Shown piece by piece: positions 9,423 through 18,394 of a DNA stretch of 64,000 nt. This stretch comes from Halobacteriovoraceae bacterium (GTDB lineage: Bacteria > Bdellovibrionota > Bacteriovoracia > Bacteriovoracales > Bacteriovoracaceae). The position numbers and the translations under genes are program-made. The number at the start of each line of letters is the position of its first letter. The first letter of the stretch is position 1. The stretch lies in the NCBI GenBank assembly GCA_020635135.1, contig JACKAJ010000015.1:744001-808000 (forward strand), in the 5' to 3' direction. The notes under the pieces are model-generated. The model was not told where the DNA came from. It did not search any database and was given only the letters and a program-made list of their open reading frames with translations.

Positions 9423-9896
9423 ATGCAACAATTTGCCCTAATTATGACTGCACTCACTTTTTCTCTTTTTGCTCAGGCTAAAGTTTCCCATATTGTTAAT
9501 GGTTTGCAAGTCATCGATTGCACGACATTTGCTCAATCTAGTCCTATAAAGGATCACTTAGATCTCCCCATCTATTATGATGATAATATGGAAGTGACTC
9601 TAAGAGATTATATGGATAAAGAGTGGACGTTAAAAATCCATTACGATCTTGATGAAATTCTTACAAAAAATTTTGAGAAGCTAACTCTTTATCGCATCAA
9701 GAATATTGAAAAATACACTAATTTTCAAATAATTAGAGAGATACTAATTGATAGAGATGAGGCTATCAATCAAATCGAAAATGGTGGTGAATATCGCGAG
9801 TTCATCCTAGAACTCGAACTCAGAGTCATTAACGACTTAATCAGCAGAGTTGAAGAATATAAAGCTCAATGCCTGCATGGTGCCAGGCTCTTTTAG
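9423..9896 (+). CDS. small secreted protein, unknown
   Basis: 157 residues, with a signal peptide (1-20, ending LFAQAK). The ATG at 9423 is preferred to upstream in-frame codons because of GAGGAG at 9408-9413 and the complete signal peptide. The mature part is acidic and helical, with Cys in VIDCTTF and KAQCLHG that may form one disulfide. The last codons and the TAG stop lie inside the left arm of a perfect 24-bp inverted repeat (9879-9945), so the C-terminal residues CLHGARLF are encoded by that repeat. Confidence 0.7.
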   Translation: MQQFALIMTALTFSLFAQAKVSHIVNGLQVIDCTTFAQSSPIKDHLDLPIYYDDNMEVTLRDYMDKEWTLKIHYDLDEILTKNFEKLTLYRIKNIEKYTNFQIIREILIDRDEAINQIENGGEYREFILELELRVINDLISRVEEYKAQCLHGARLF

Positions 9897-9945
9897 TTAA
9901 ACCAGTGCGTTTAATGCAGTCGTTTAACTAAAAGAGCCTGGCACC
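9879..9945. repeat. perfect 24-bp inverted repeat, REP/MITE-like
   Basis: The left arm 9879-9902 is the exact reverse complement of the right arm 9922-9945, with a 19-nt loop. The outer half of the arm reads GGTGCCAGGCTCTTTTA. The left arm includes the stop codon of the upstream gene. There is no T-run, so it is not a classical terminator, though it sits between two convergent genes. A second GGCACCTAGA lies at 9951-9960. GTGCCAGGC-type palindromes resemble REP elements moved by RAYT transposases; no such transposase is in the window. Confidence 0.8.
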
Positions 9946-9961
9946 TAGTAGGCACCTAGAA

Positions 9962-10414
9962 TTATTTTGATAAATAAAATTTTTCACTAAAAAGTCGCGC
10001 TATAGAATCCGTACCATTCAGTGAATTTGTCACTTTAAAAGCTTCGAGTTCTCCATTTTCAGTAAAATAGAGTTTAAAAACTCTTGATTGGGCCCAAGGA
10101 AAAGCTGCCGTCCCTTCACTGGTGAATGAAAACCCCTCTTTTTCTTCTAAAATACTTTCTTCAGTTAGAAAAATTTGTGAACTAAGTGATTCTTCATCAT
10201 CCCCATTAAAAACCAATGTGAAATTATACTGAGATCGAAGAATTTCCAAAGTGGCATCGACCTTATCCCCTGTACTGTCATAGAGTTCGTACACATGGGA
10301 TATCCCCTCTCCATCACTTGTTAAATCCGTTAGTGATTCTTCAATGATTGCAAGATTTTCTTGAGAAAAAAGATTTAAAGAAAATAAGACAGCAACAACA
10401 CTTAACCATTTCAT
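9962..10414 (-). CDS. small secreted protein, unknown
   Basis: 150 residues, with a signal peptide (about 1-17, ending LNLFSQ). The ATG at 10414 is chosen for GGGAGG four bases upstream and an intact signal peptide; an upstream in-frame start would add ten residues. The mature protein is acidic and beta-rich (GEGISHVYELYDSTGDKVDATLEI...). No family recognised. Confidence 0.68.
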   Translation of the reverse strand: MKWLSVVAVLFSLNLFSQENLAIIEESLTDLTSDGEGISHVYELYDSTGDKVDATLEILRSQYNFTLVFNGDDEESLSSQIFLTEESILEEKEGFSFTSEGTAAFPWAQSRVFKLYFTENGELEAFKVTNSLNGTDSIARLFSEKFYLSK

Positions 10415-10464
10415 AGCTCTACCTCCCGCTAGTATTTTAGGCACTTTAGCGGAATGAGAATTTT

Positions 10465-10501
10465 ATGTGAAGTGATCTGTAATAATTACAGATCTTCACA
10501 T
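10465..10501. other. intergenic hairpin downstream of the E1 gene
   Basis: Arms 10465-10482 and 10486-10501 pair over 7 plus 8 bp around a small bulge, with a 3-nt loop. It lies just after the stop of the minus-strand E1 gene (10524) and before the next gene. No T-run follows on either strand, so it is a weak terminator or an mRNA 3'-end stabiliser. Confidence 0.45.
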
Positions 10502-10523
10502 GATTTAATTTATTAAAGTTGGT

Positions 10524-12581
10524 TTAATAAGAAAGTAAGTCTTTCGTCGCTTTGAGAATCTTTTCCTCGTTCGGCAAGACAGCTTTTTCGAGAATGCGAT
10601 TAAAGCCCACGGGAGTAAACTCTGAGCCCACTCGGCGAACTGGAGCATCTAACCACTCAAAAGCATTTTCATTAATAAAGGCAACCACTTCTCCCCCGAA
10701 TCCTCCGAAAACTTTGTCTTCGTGGACAACGAGAGCGCGGTTACATTTTTTTACCGAGTTCATGATGGATTCACCATCTAAAGGGTTTAAGCTTCGGAGA
10801 TCGAGAACTTCGATACTGGCTTCGCTTGCCAATTGCTCGGCAACTTTGAGGCAGTGATGAACAGTGTTACCATAAGTAATCAAAACGATGTCAGATCCTT
10901 CACGGCGAACACGTGCTTTTCCAAAGGGAACTTCAAAATTTTCAGGAACAACCGTCATAGCGTCTTTGGCATTGTAAAGTGCTTTAGGTTCAAGAAAAAC
11001 GGTACACCCTTCTGAACGCATCGCTGTTCTCAACAATCCTGCAGCATCATCGGCAAAAGCTGGCACCACAACACGAAGACCTGGTAAAGTTGTTAATGTT
11101 CCTTCAATATTTTGAGAGTGATACAAACCACCACCAATATAACCCCCTGAGGCGAGACGAACTGTCACGTTGGGAGAAAACTGTCCAACACTTCTCCAAT
11201 AGTCGTGAGAGCATTCCACCATTTGTTCCATAGCAGGCCAAAAATAATCGGCAAACTCTGCACCTTCAACAACTACCCGAATATCTTTGTTAAACCGGGA
11301 GAAGCCATTAGCCGTGCCGAGAATAAAATCTTCGGCAATCGGTCCGTTGAACACTCGCTGCTTTCCAAACTCTTGCTGCATACCTTTGGAAACGTTAAAG
11401 ATTCCCCCTTTATCTTTATTCGCCATATCTTGTCCCCAGATAAAAGTATTGGGGTTCTGACGAAATTCCTCTTTAAGCGTTTGATTGAGGGCATCGATAA
11501 ACTTCATGGGTTCACCTGACTCACTGTGAGTTCCGTCAGTGTATTTTTGAGGAACATAGGGTTCAGGGACTACAAAATCATAGATGGATTCAGCTGTGGG
11601 TTGAGGAGCTGCAACGGCTTTTTTGTGAGCCTCCATTAATTCGGCTTTACATTTTTCGTCGAGCTCTTTCATTTCTTTTTCAGTCAGCACATTATTTTCA
11701 ATTAAAAGCTTTCGAAATCGCGGAAGAGGATCTTGTTTTTTTGCTTCTTCTCTTTCCTTTTCATCTCTGTACAATTCGTGTTTATCAGAGTTTGAATGAC
11801 TTCCAATCCGTACACAGTGTGCGTGAACAATAACCGGTTCTTGATGTTCAAGAACATGTTCCTTCGCCGTTCTCATGGCATTCATAGAATCAAAGAGATC
11901 TTTTCCATCACAATGAATAATTTTTAAATTAAGAAAGCCAGTAAAATTATCAGCACAAAATTCATTCGCCGTTTGATCACACTTAGGCACAGAAATACCG
12001 TAGCCATTATCTTGAAAAACAAAAATTACGGGTAAGCGTTCACGACTGGCCCCATTGATCGCTTCATAACAATAGCCTTCAGAAACAGATGATTCACCTT
12101 GGGACGAAATAGAAACACCACGATGCTCATAGGTTTTCATAGCCCGAGCAACACCAACAGCATGGAGGGTGTGATTTCCGGTACAGGAAGAAACATTGTG
12201 AATATTCCATTCCGGCTTAGCAAAGTGGTTAGACATGTGACGCCCACCACTGGCAAGATCAGTTTTTTTCGAAAGACCATTGAGAATAATTTCTTCTGCA
12301 GTTAATCCGGCTGAAAGAGCAGTCTGCATATCACGGTAGTAGGGAAAAAGATGATCCGTTTTTCGATCAAAAGTTTGCCCAATCGCCAATTGAATGCCAT
12401 CGTGGCCCGCACAAGGAGCATGGTAAGACCAACCAAGGGCTTGCTTGAGATAGTTAGGAGCTCGATCATCAATCATTCTTCCTAAAACCAGTAAGCGATA
12501 CCATTCAGTTATAGTCTCTTTTTCTGTTTTTTTAGGGCTGTAAAAATCTTTCGATTTGAGATATGAAGACTCTGCGCTCAT
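10524..12581 (-). CDS. 2-oxoacid (2-oxoisovalerate-type) dehydrogenase E1, fused alpha and beta subunits
   Basis: 685 residues; the two E1 subunits form one chain. Residues about 1-330 are E1-alpha and 360-685 are E1-beta (transketolase-like pyrimidine domain plus C-terminal domain). The thiamine-diphosphate motif in the alpha part reads GESSVSEG...FQDNGYGIS, with Glu-Ser where classical enzymes have Asp-Gly; this variant is usual in fused E1 proteins. The enzyme decarboxylates a branched-chain 2-oxoacid (or pyruvate) and passes the acyl group to a lipoyl E2, which is not in this window. AGGTGAGG precedes the ATG. It is divergent from astC. The substrate cannot be fixed from sequence alone. 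Confidence 0.9.
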   Translation of the reverse strand: MSAESSYLKSKDFYSPKKTEKETITEWYRLLVLGRMIDDRAPNYLKQALGWSYHAPCAGHDGIQLAIGQTFDRKTDHLFPYYRDMQTALSAGLTAEEIILNGLSKKTDLASGGRHMSNHFAKPEWNIHNVSSCTGNHTLHAVGVARAMKTYEHRGVSISSQGESSVSEGYCYEAINGASRERLPVIFVFQDNGYGISVPKCDQTANEFCADNFTGFLNLKIIHCDGKDLFDSMNAMRTAKEHVLEHQEPVIVHAHCVRIGSHSNSDKHELYRDEKEREEAKKQDPLPRFRKLLIENNVLTEKEMKELDEKCKAELMEAHKKAVAAPQPTAESIYDFVVPEPYVPQKYTDGTHSESGEPMKFIDALNQTLKEEFRQNPNTFIWGQDMANKDKGGIFNVSKGMQQEFGKQRVFNGPIAEDFILGTANGFSRFNKDIRVVVEGAEFADYFWPAMEQMVECSHDYWRSVGQFSPNVTVRLASGGYIGGGLYHSQNIEGTLTTLPGLRVVVPAFADDAAGLLRTAMRSEGCTVFLEPKALYNAKDAMTVVPENFEVPFGKARVRREGSDIVLITYGNTVHHCLKVAEQLASEASIEVLDLRSLNPLDGESIMNSVKKCNRALVVHEDKVFGGFGGEVVAFINENAFEWLDAPVRRVGSEFTPVGFNRILEKAVLPNEEKILKATKDLLSY

Positions 12582-12721
12582 AATTTTCTACCTCACCTTT
12601 TAAGAGAAAAGTCGAATGCCAATTTTCAATTTTTCTTTTAAAATTAAATAGTTAATTTGAGCATAATATAGCTTAATTAGAGTTGAACGAAAACAAAGAA
12701 TATTTATTTAAAAGGATATTT

Positions 12722-14089
12722 ATGACGCATGCCAAATCATTTTTTACTGACGCCCGAATTATTCAGGCGAAAAACCTTATAAAAGAAGCCTTAGCCGATC
12801 ACCAATTGTCGATTCAAGGAATAAAAGATGCTGACCCCCAATTAAAAAATGAATTTGAAGAGCGCGTGAAAGAAATTTCACAAAATCGCGGGATCAGTCT
12901 TTTCTATGATTATCTTGGAACTGGATTTGGCCACGGACCCTTTGTGGAACTCGCCGATGGGAGTATTAAGTATGATTTTATAACTGGTATTGGAGTTCAC
13001 TACCTTGGGCACTCACACCCAGAACTTATCAGCCATAGTATTGATGGGGCCATCGGCAATACAATTATGCAGGGTAATTTGCAGCAAAATGTTGACTCTC
13101 AAGCTCTTATTAAATTGCTCGTCGACCAGGCCAATATTAATGGTGCGAAGCTTGAACACTGTTTTCTTACTTCCAGTGGTGTGATGGCCAATGAAAACGC
13201 TCTTAAAATGGCGTTTTATAAAAGGCAACCGGCTAATCGTGTTTTGGCATTTGATAAGTGTTTCCACGGGAGAACACTCAGTATCTCTCAGATTACTGAC
13301 AAACCTAAATACCGAGACGGACTTCCTGAGACTCTTGCTGTCGACTATATTCCTTTTTACGATTATCACGATCACAAAGGGAGTATTGAACGTTCAATAG
13401 CCACTCTAAAAAAATATATTGCTCGCTATCCTGGTAAACACGCGGCCATGCTTTTAGAACTTATCCAAGGGGAGGCTGGATCTTGGCCAGGGCATAAGGA
13501 ATTTTTCAAGGAAATTATAAAAATTCTCAAAGAAAACAACATTACTGTCATTGCCGATGAGGTACAAACTTTTGGAAGAACAAAAAATCTATTTGCCTTC
13601 CAATACTTTGAATTGGATCAGGACATTGATATGGTTTGTATTGGGAAAAATAGCCAAGTCTGTGCGACACTTTTTAAGAATGACCACAAACCAGGTCCAG
13701 GTCTCATCAGCCAAACTTTTACATCATCTTCTGTTGCTATCGCTGCAAGTTACTATATCATCAATACCATTGTTGAAGGCGGGTACTTAGGTGAAAGTGG
13801 AAAAATTGAAAAAACTCATCAATACTTTGAATCTAAGCTTCAAGAACTTCACAAAAAGCACCCCGATAAAATTGAAGGACCTTATGGTATTGGGGCCATG
13901 ATTGCTTTTACTCCCTATAAAGGAGACTTTGAAAAAGCTAAAGACTTCACATTTCGCCTTTTTAAAAATGGGGTTTTGAGCTTTACAGCTGGTGGAAATC
14001 CAACTCGTGTACGCTTCCTCCTCCCCATGGGCTGTATTGAAACGAAACACATCGATGATGTGATCGCCATTATTGATAAAACACTTTAA
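12722..14089 (+). CDS. class III aminotransferase, AstC/ArgD-like
   Basis: 455 residues, fold type I PLP enzyme. VIADEVQTFGRT contains the Asp that binds the PLP nitrogen, and the Lys in CIGKNSQVCATLF is the Schiff-base residue; SSGVMANENALKMAF is the substrate/PLP loop. The ATG at 12722 has AAAGGA upstream; a TTG 39 nt earlier is possible. The family includes acetylornithine, succinylornithine and 4-aminobutyrate aminotransferases. The gene for arginine succinyltransferase begins 13 nt downstream, so succinylornithine aminotransferase (AstC) of arginine catabolism is the best guess from context. It is longer than typical AstC (about 405). Confidence 0.82.
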   Translation: MTHAKSFFTDARIIQAKNLIKEALADHQLSIQGIKDADPQLKNEFEERVKEISQNRGISLFYDYLGTGFGHGPFVELADGSIKYDFITGIGVHYLGHSHPELISHSIDGAIGNTIMQGNLQQNVDSQALIKLLVDQANINGAKLEHCFLTSSGVMANENALKMAFYKRQPANRVLAFDKCFHGRTLSISQITDKPKYRDGLPETLAVDYIPFYDYHDHKGSIERSIATLKKYIARYPGKHAAMLLELIQGEAGSWPGHKEFFKEIIKILKENNITVIADEVQTFGRTKNLFAFQYFELDQDIDMVCIGKNSQVCATLFKNDHKPGPGLISQTFTSSSVAIAASYYIINTIVEGGYLGESGKIEKTHQYFESKLQELHKKHPDKIEGPYGIGAMIAFTPYKGDFEKAKDFTFRLFKNGVLSFTAGGNPTRVRFLLPMGCIETKHIDDVIAIIDKTL

Positions 14090-14102
14090 CAAGGTAATTT
14101 GG

Positions 14103-15131
14103 ATGTTAATTATTAGACCAATTTCTTCAACTGATCTCGACGGGTTAAGTAATCTTCTTGAAGATTCTGGTTTTGGGTTAACTTCACTACCAAAAGACCC
14201 CGAAGTCCTTTTAAAGAGAATTCAACTTTCTGAAAGAAGTTTTAAACATGTTGAAAAAGATCGCCCCAGCGGAGAACTCTATCTCTTTGTCATGGAAGAT
14301 ACGACTGAAAATAAAATTGTTGGAATCAGTGGGATTATATCTAAGATTGGAGGATTTGATCCCTATTATTTTTATCGCCTTGAAAAGCAAAGAAAATATT
14401 CTCAGATGCTTAAGATTGAAAATGAAATAACAGCCATGCATGTCGAAAAAATATACGATGGACCAGCTGAAGTGTGCAGCTTATTTTTAAGCCCTCATTA
14501 CCGAAACTCGAGAAATGGCCGTTTTCTATCACTCACTCGTTTCCTCTACATGGCCAATCATCTCAATTTCTTTGAGGATGAAGTTATTGCAGAAATGCGT
14601 GGAATGGTCGATAAAAATGGCTATTCACCTTTTTGGGAAGCTGTTGGAAAAAAATTCTTCAAAATTGATTTTAAAGAAGCAGATTTTCTTGTTATGAAAA
14701 ACAAAAAATTTATTGAAGAACTTCTCCCTGACTACCCCATTATTCTAGAACTTCTCCCTCACCAGGCTCAAAAAGTTGTCGAGAAAGTTCACGCTTTTAC
14801 TGAACCCGCTCTTCATATTCTAAAAAAAGAAGGATTTAATTATTCTGGGCTTGTTGGAATTTTTGAACCAGGTCCTGTTATATCTGCGAAGGTCAAAAAC
14901 ATTCGATCAGTCAAAGAGAGTAAAGTTTCAAAAGTTACAGATGTGAGTGAACATATCGATTCTGAAGAACTTTACATTATTTCGACAACGGATCCTAATA
15001 ATTTCCGAGCATGTTTGGGAAGACTGGATCACAGCGGCTCTTCAATGCTTAAAATTAGCCCCGATATTGCCCAAAATTTAGAGCTTTCAATTGGAAGTCA
15101 AGTTCGCTTTGTCTCATTAAAGAAAAAATAA
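14103..15131 (+). CDS. astA: arginine N-succinyltransferase family protein
   Basis: 342 residues. Catalyses succinyl-CoA plus arginine to N2-succinylarginine, the first step of the AST pathway of arginine breakdown. Many family signatures are visible: GFGLTSLPKDPEVLLKRI, FVMEDT, the RFLYMANH block, VIAEMRG, GYSPFWEAVGKKFF, ELLPDYPI and EPGPVISAKVKNIRSV. The ATG at 14103 follows AAGG; an earlier in-frame ATG at 14073 would lie inside astC. The other ast genes (B, D, E) are not in the window. Confidence 0.88.
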   Translation: MLIIRPISSTDLDGLSNLLEDSGFGLTSLPKDPEVLLKRIQLSERSFKHVEKDRPSGELYLFVMEDTTENKIVGISGIISKIGGFDPYYFYRLEKQRKYSQMLKIENEITAMHVEKIYDGPAEVCSLFLSPHYRNSRNGRFLSLTRFLYMANHLNFFEDEVIAEMRGMVDKNGYSPFWEAVGKKFFKIDFKEADFLVMKNKKFIEELLPDYPIILELLPHQAQKVVEKVHAFTEPALHILKKEGFNYSGLVGIFEPGPVISAKVKNIRSVKESKVSKVTDVSEHIDSEELYIISTTDPNNFRACLGRLDHSGSSMLKISPDIAQNLELSIGSQVRFVSLKKK

Positions 15132-15137
15132 AATTCT

Positions 15138-17432
15138 TTATTGCAATTCTTGGCCTTGAAATCCTTCTCCTAAATCACCTGTAGAATTAAGAATGGAATA
15201 CATAGCCATTGTTTTGTTTTTGAGCTCCTGCCCATTGGTGTGAAGACTTGTAAAATCTTGTATGAGATTTTTTTCAAAATTTTCATTCGATTTTTTAGCC
15301 AATTGAAAAAATGTCTCTAATTCTTTGAAATTCTGTTCAAAGACTTTTACCTCTTTCAACATATTCGCATTCATTGTTGTATTAAATTTTTCCAAATCTT
15401 CAATGACCATAAGAAATTTTGATAAAAACAAATCAATAGATTTCATCGTTTTCACTTGGTCCTGAGTAAAACTGCCAAGATCGACGGATTTACTCATAGG
15501 ATTCTTCCGTAACTTTGACTCGTTGGTTTTAGTCAATTGAGAAACATTTTTGTGAAATGTCCCTATTTTTGATTTGAAATTTTTAATTTCGCCTTTAAAT
15601 TCTTTAATTGCTGGGATTCCCCACTCAACAAGTTTTCTCAATGCGACTTCTTTTTTCTGATCTTTTTCAAAGATTGTAACAGTTTTTGCTAATGTCGGAT
15701 AAGATCCTCGCATAAAGTGTAATGAACGCTCAATTTTATCATTGTACTCACCAAAGAGTTCAATTAAATGGTCTTTAAGATGACTTAAATCTTTTTGGAA
15801 GTTTTTGAAATATTCAATAGAATCTGAAGAAAGCTCACTCGCTTTATGTTTGTCTTGCATTTCATCTCGAAGTTGAGTTTCAAAATGTGTCAATTGATCA
15901 AGGAGCACGTTTAATTCAGAAGAGTGCTTATCGAAAATAGCTTTGAGCTTCTCTTTTATATTTACAATTCCACCGGCCAAAAACTCACGGCTGAGTTCTT
16001 CATCTTCTAAAACATCTCTTTGATCTGCAAGATAGCAATCTAATGTTCTTTCAATAGGGCCACGCAATGATTTCAGTTGAAGATCAATTGTCTCCTCAAG
16101 GGTTAACAATGGATAGAAATAGAGCATAACAAAACTTTCATCATTTGTTTTCACGGGACAAACATACATTTGATAAGATTTCTTTTCTCGACCAAAAATT
16201 TTAATTTGATAAATTCCGCCCATCATGTTTTTAAAAGAATCAATGACGGGATCGTGTTCTTTAAGATCTGTTCGCTCCTTTATCATATCCCAAACTAAAT
16301 GTTCTCGAGCGAGCATTTCTTCAGGAATATCAAATTGATCGAGAAAATAGCCATTAAACCAAACAAGATTGAAGTTATCATTTAAAAGGACTGCAGGGAA
16401 TGGCATCGAATCTTGAAAAATTTGGCCATAACTCATCCGCTTTTTGATGTATTCTTTCAATGTGATGATTGCGCTTTTAAAACCCTCTGCCTTATCTTCA
16501 ATAAACGAAAGATCGTCTTTAATAATAATCTTATCTAAAACAGAAATGGTATCTCGATTTGTCTTTTCTTCAAGGGCGACAAAAACTTTTCTTAGGAAAA
16601 AATAAGATATTAAACTCAATAGAGCTAATGAACCAATCACGATAGCTAAGAAATTTAGAGAAAAAACATCTCTTCTATATGTTTGATTTTCTAGTTGTTT
16701 AGATTTTGTCGACCAAATTGAAAACCAATTCTCAAAACTTTTAACTGTCGCTCCAAAAGTTTCCCTCACCTTTGAGATTTGCTTATTCATTTTGATAAAG
16801 TAGTTAGTCGATATTTTTAATTCTTCAAGTTTTTCTAAGATTTTAGATTTGTCTCCTGTTTTTAATCCTGATTTAGTGGTCACACTTTTCATTAGATCAA
16901 CATCATTCAAATTTATTCCAAGGAGATAACTAATATCTTTTTCAAAAGAAAAACTACTTGGTGTTCTTACTTTTAAACGAGAACTTACCCTTGTTAAGGT
17001 TTTCCAATTATTTGTTGTTGCAAACGAATTAAAGTTTTGAATATCGCGAACATATTCAGACCACTCACTTTCTCTAATAAATTTTTTGTTAGAGGCCAGT
17101 GCTTCATCAAGTTCTTCAATATTTTTTTCTCTTTCAATTAAGAGATCGTTGAGGCCGAGATTTTTTTCTGATTCAACAATTTTAGAATTTAAATTTTTAA
17201 TTTGAATAAGCTTTTCATTCACCTCGTAAAAATTGAAATTAGATTCGCTCAGTTTTTTAACTTCAGAAGCAAACTCTTTTTTCTGTTTTTCAATGACCTG
17301 CTTACTCGCTTCAAACTCATTAAACTTATATTCTTGATAGTAGAGATAACCAATAAAACCTGAAAAAGTGGCTAAAAAAATCATCGTTAGCGAAAAAGTG
17401 ATTTTAAAGGTCTTATTAAATTTATTATTCAT
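15138..17432 (-). CDS. inner-membrane sensor-like protein with PAS-type domain and long coiled coils
   Basis: 764 residues. One membrane helix (8-30), a periplasmic helical domain (about 31-255) built like a four-helix/coiled-coil sensor, a second helix (257-280), a cytoplasmic PAS-like domain (about 337-430, FPAVLLNDNFNLVWFNGYFL) and a long helical tail. The layout is that of a chemoreceptor or sensor kinase, but I see neither the MCP signalling hairpin nor kinase or GGDEF motifs, so the output is unknown. It is the next gene after fliA on the same strand (176 nt gap), which hints at a motility link. Family not recognised. Confidence 0.72.
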   Translation of the reverse strand: MNNKFNKTFKITFSLTMIFLATFSGFIGYLYYQEYKFNEFEASKQVIEKQKKEFASEVKKLSESNFNFYEVNEKLIQIKNLNSKIVESEKNLGLNDLLIEREKNIEELDEALASNKKFIRESEWSEYVRDIQNFNSFATTNNWKTLTRVSSRLKVRTPSSFSFEKDISYLLGINLNDVDLMKSVTTKSGLKTGDKSKILEKLEELKISTNYFIKMNKQISKVRETFGATVKSFENWFSIWSTKSKQLENQTYRRDVFSLNFLAIVIGSLALLSLISYFFLRKVFVALEEKTNRDTISVLDKIIIKDDLSFIEDKAEGFKSAIITLKEYIKKRMSYGQIFQDSMPFPAVLLNDNFNLVWFNGYFLDQFDIPEEMLAREHLVWDMIKERTDLKEHDPVIDSFKNMMGGIYQIKIFGREKKSYQMYVCPVKTNDESFVMLYFYPLLTLEETIDLQLKSLRGPIERTLDCYLADQRDVLEDEELSREFLAGGIVNIKEKLKAIFDKHSSELNVLLDQLTHFETQLRDEMQDKHKASELSSDSIEYFKNFQKDLSHLKDHLIELFGEYNDKIERSLHFMRGSYPTLAKTVTIFEKDQKKEVALRKLVEWGIPAIKEFKGEIKNFKSKIGTFHKNVSQLTKTNESKLRKNPMSKSVDLGSFTQDQVKTMKSIDLFLSKFLMVIEDLEKFNTTMNANMLKEVKVFEQNFKELETFFQLAKKSNENFEKNLIQDFTSLHTNGQELKNKTMAMYSILNSTGDLGEGFQGQELQ

Positions 17433-17608
17433 AGTTAATGCCTCAATTTATAGAGCTCAATAAACTCAAAGTGAGTCTCATCTTACTTTAATGACTATTA
17501 ATTAAATTATGAATGACTAGAAACGAAATATGAAGCACTATCTGGAGGATTCCCGACTTCTTTTGTCTGCTACCAAAACGTAAAAATAACGTGAAACGTG
17601 GGTGTGAC

Positions 17609-18394
17609 CTAAGCTACTAGATCTTCAATATCATCAAATTCAACTTTCAATTTCGCTTTTAGCTTTAGAATTGCTTGCGTATGAAGTTGAGATACGCGTG
17701 ATTCAGTGACATCGAGAACTTGCCCAATCTCTTTTAAATTTAAATCTTCATAGTAATAAAGAGAGAGGACTAACCTTTGTTTTTCAGGAAGGGCCTTGAT
17801 TCCATCTTTAATTTTATTTTGAACATTTTTTTGGCTGACAGCATTGAATGGGTTGAGTCCCTTTCTTGTTTCAGCAACATTCATCATTAATCTCTTGTCA
17901 CCGCGACTAAATGTATTTGAATCGTCGATATTGAGGAGAGAAACTGATTTAGATTTATTGATGAGATCATGAAACTCGTCCATATTGCACTGAAGTTCAT
18001 CACACATTTCTTCGTCAGTGGCCGGTCGACCTAGACTACTCTCGAGTTTGGCATAAGCTCTCTCTAATTGCTTAGCCTTTTCGCGTACTGAACGCGGAAC
18101 CCAATCTTGAGCTCTCAACTCGTCTAATATTGCTCCTCTTATTCGAAATTCAGCATAAGTTTTGAATTTATTGTCTCGACTAGGATCAAACTTATCAATA
18201 GCATCCATCAGTCCAATGACTCCGCAAGAAATAAGATCATCAAGTTCAATATTTGAAGGCAATCTAGACGCAATTTTTTGTGCAATAAATTTTACCAAAG
18301 GTGCGTACTCAACGATGATTTTATCTTTGACTTCAGGATCCGCTGTATTTCGATAATCCTTAAGTTTGCGCAATTTCTTGGTAATCGTTGACAT
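17609..18394 (-). CDS. fliA: RNA polymerase sigma factor for flagellar operons
   Basis: 261 residues, sigma-28/FliA-WhiG type. Region 2 is clear (LVKFIAQKIASRLPSNIELDDLISCGVIGLMDAIDKFDP...FKTYAEFRIRGAILDELRAQDWVPRSVREKA), region 3 follows, and region 4 is near the end (LPEKQRLVLSLYYYEDLNLKEIGQVLDVTESRVSQLHTQAI). Its ATG overlaps the flhG stop by one base (TAATG), so it is translated from the flagellar mRNA. It directs late flagellar and chemotaxis genes; no target promoter is evident in this window. Confidence 0.95.
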   Translation of the reverse strand: MSTITKKLRKLKDYRNTADPEVKDKIIVEYAPLVKFIAQKIASRLPSNIELDDLISCGVIGLMDAIDKFDPSRDNKFKTYAEFRIRGAILDELRAQDWVPRSVREKAKQLERAYAKLESSLGRPATDEEMCDELQCNMDEFHDLINKSKSVSLLNIDDSNTFSRGDKRLMMNVAETRKGLNPFNAVSQKNVQNKIKDGIKALPEKQRLVLSLYYYEDLNLKEIGQVLDVTESRVSQLHTQAILKLKAKLKVEFDDIEDLVA

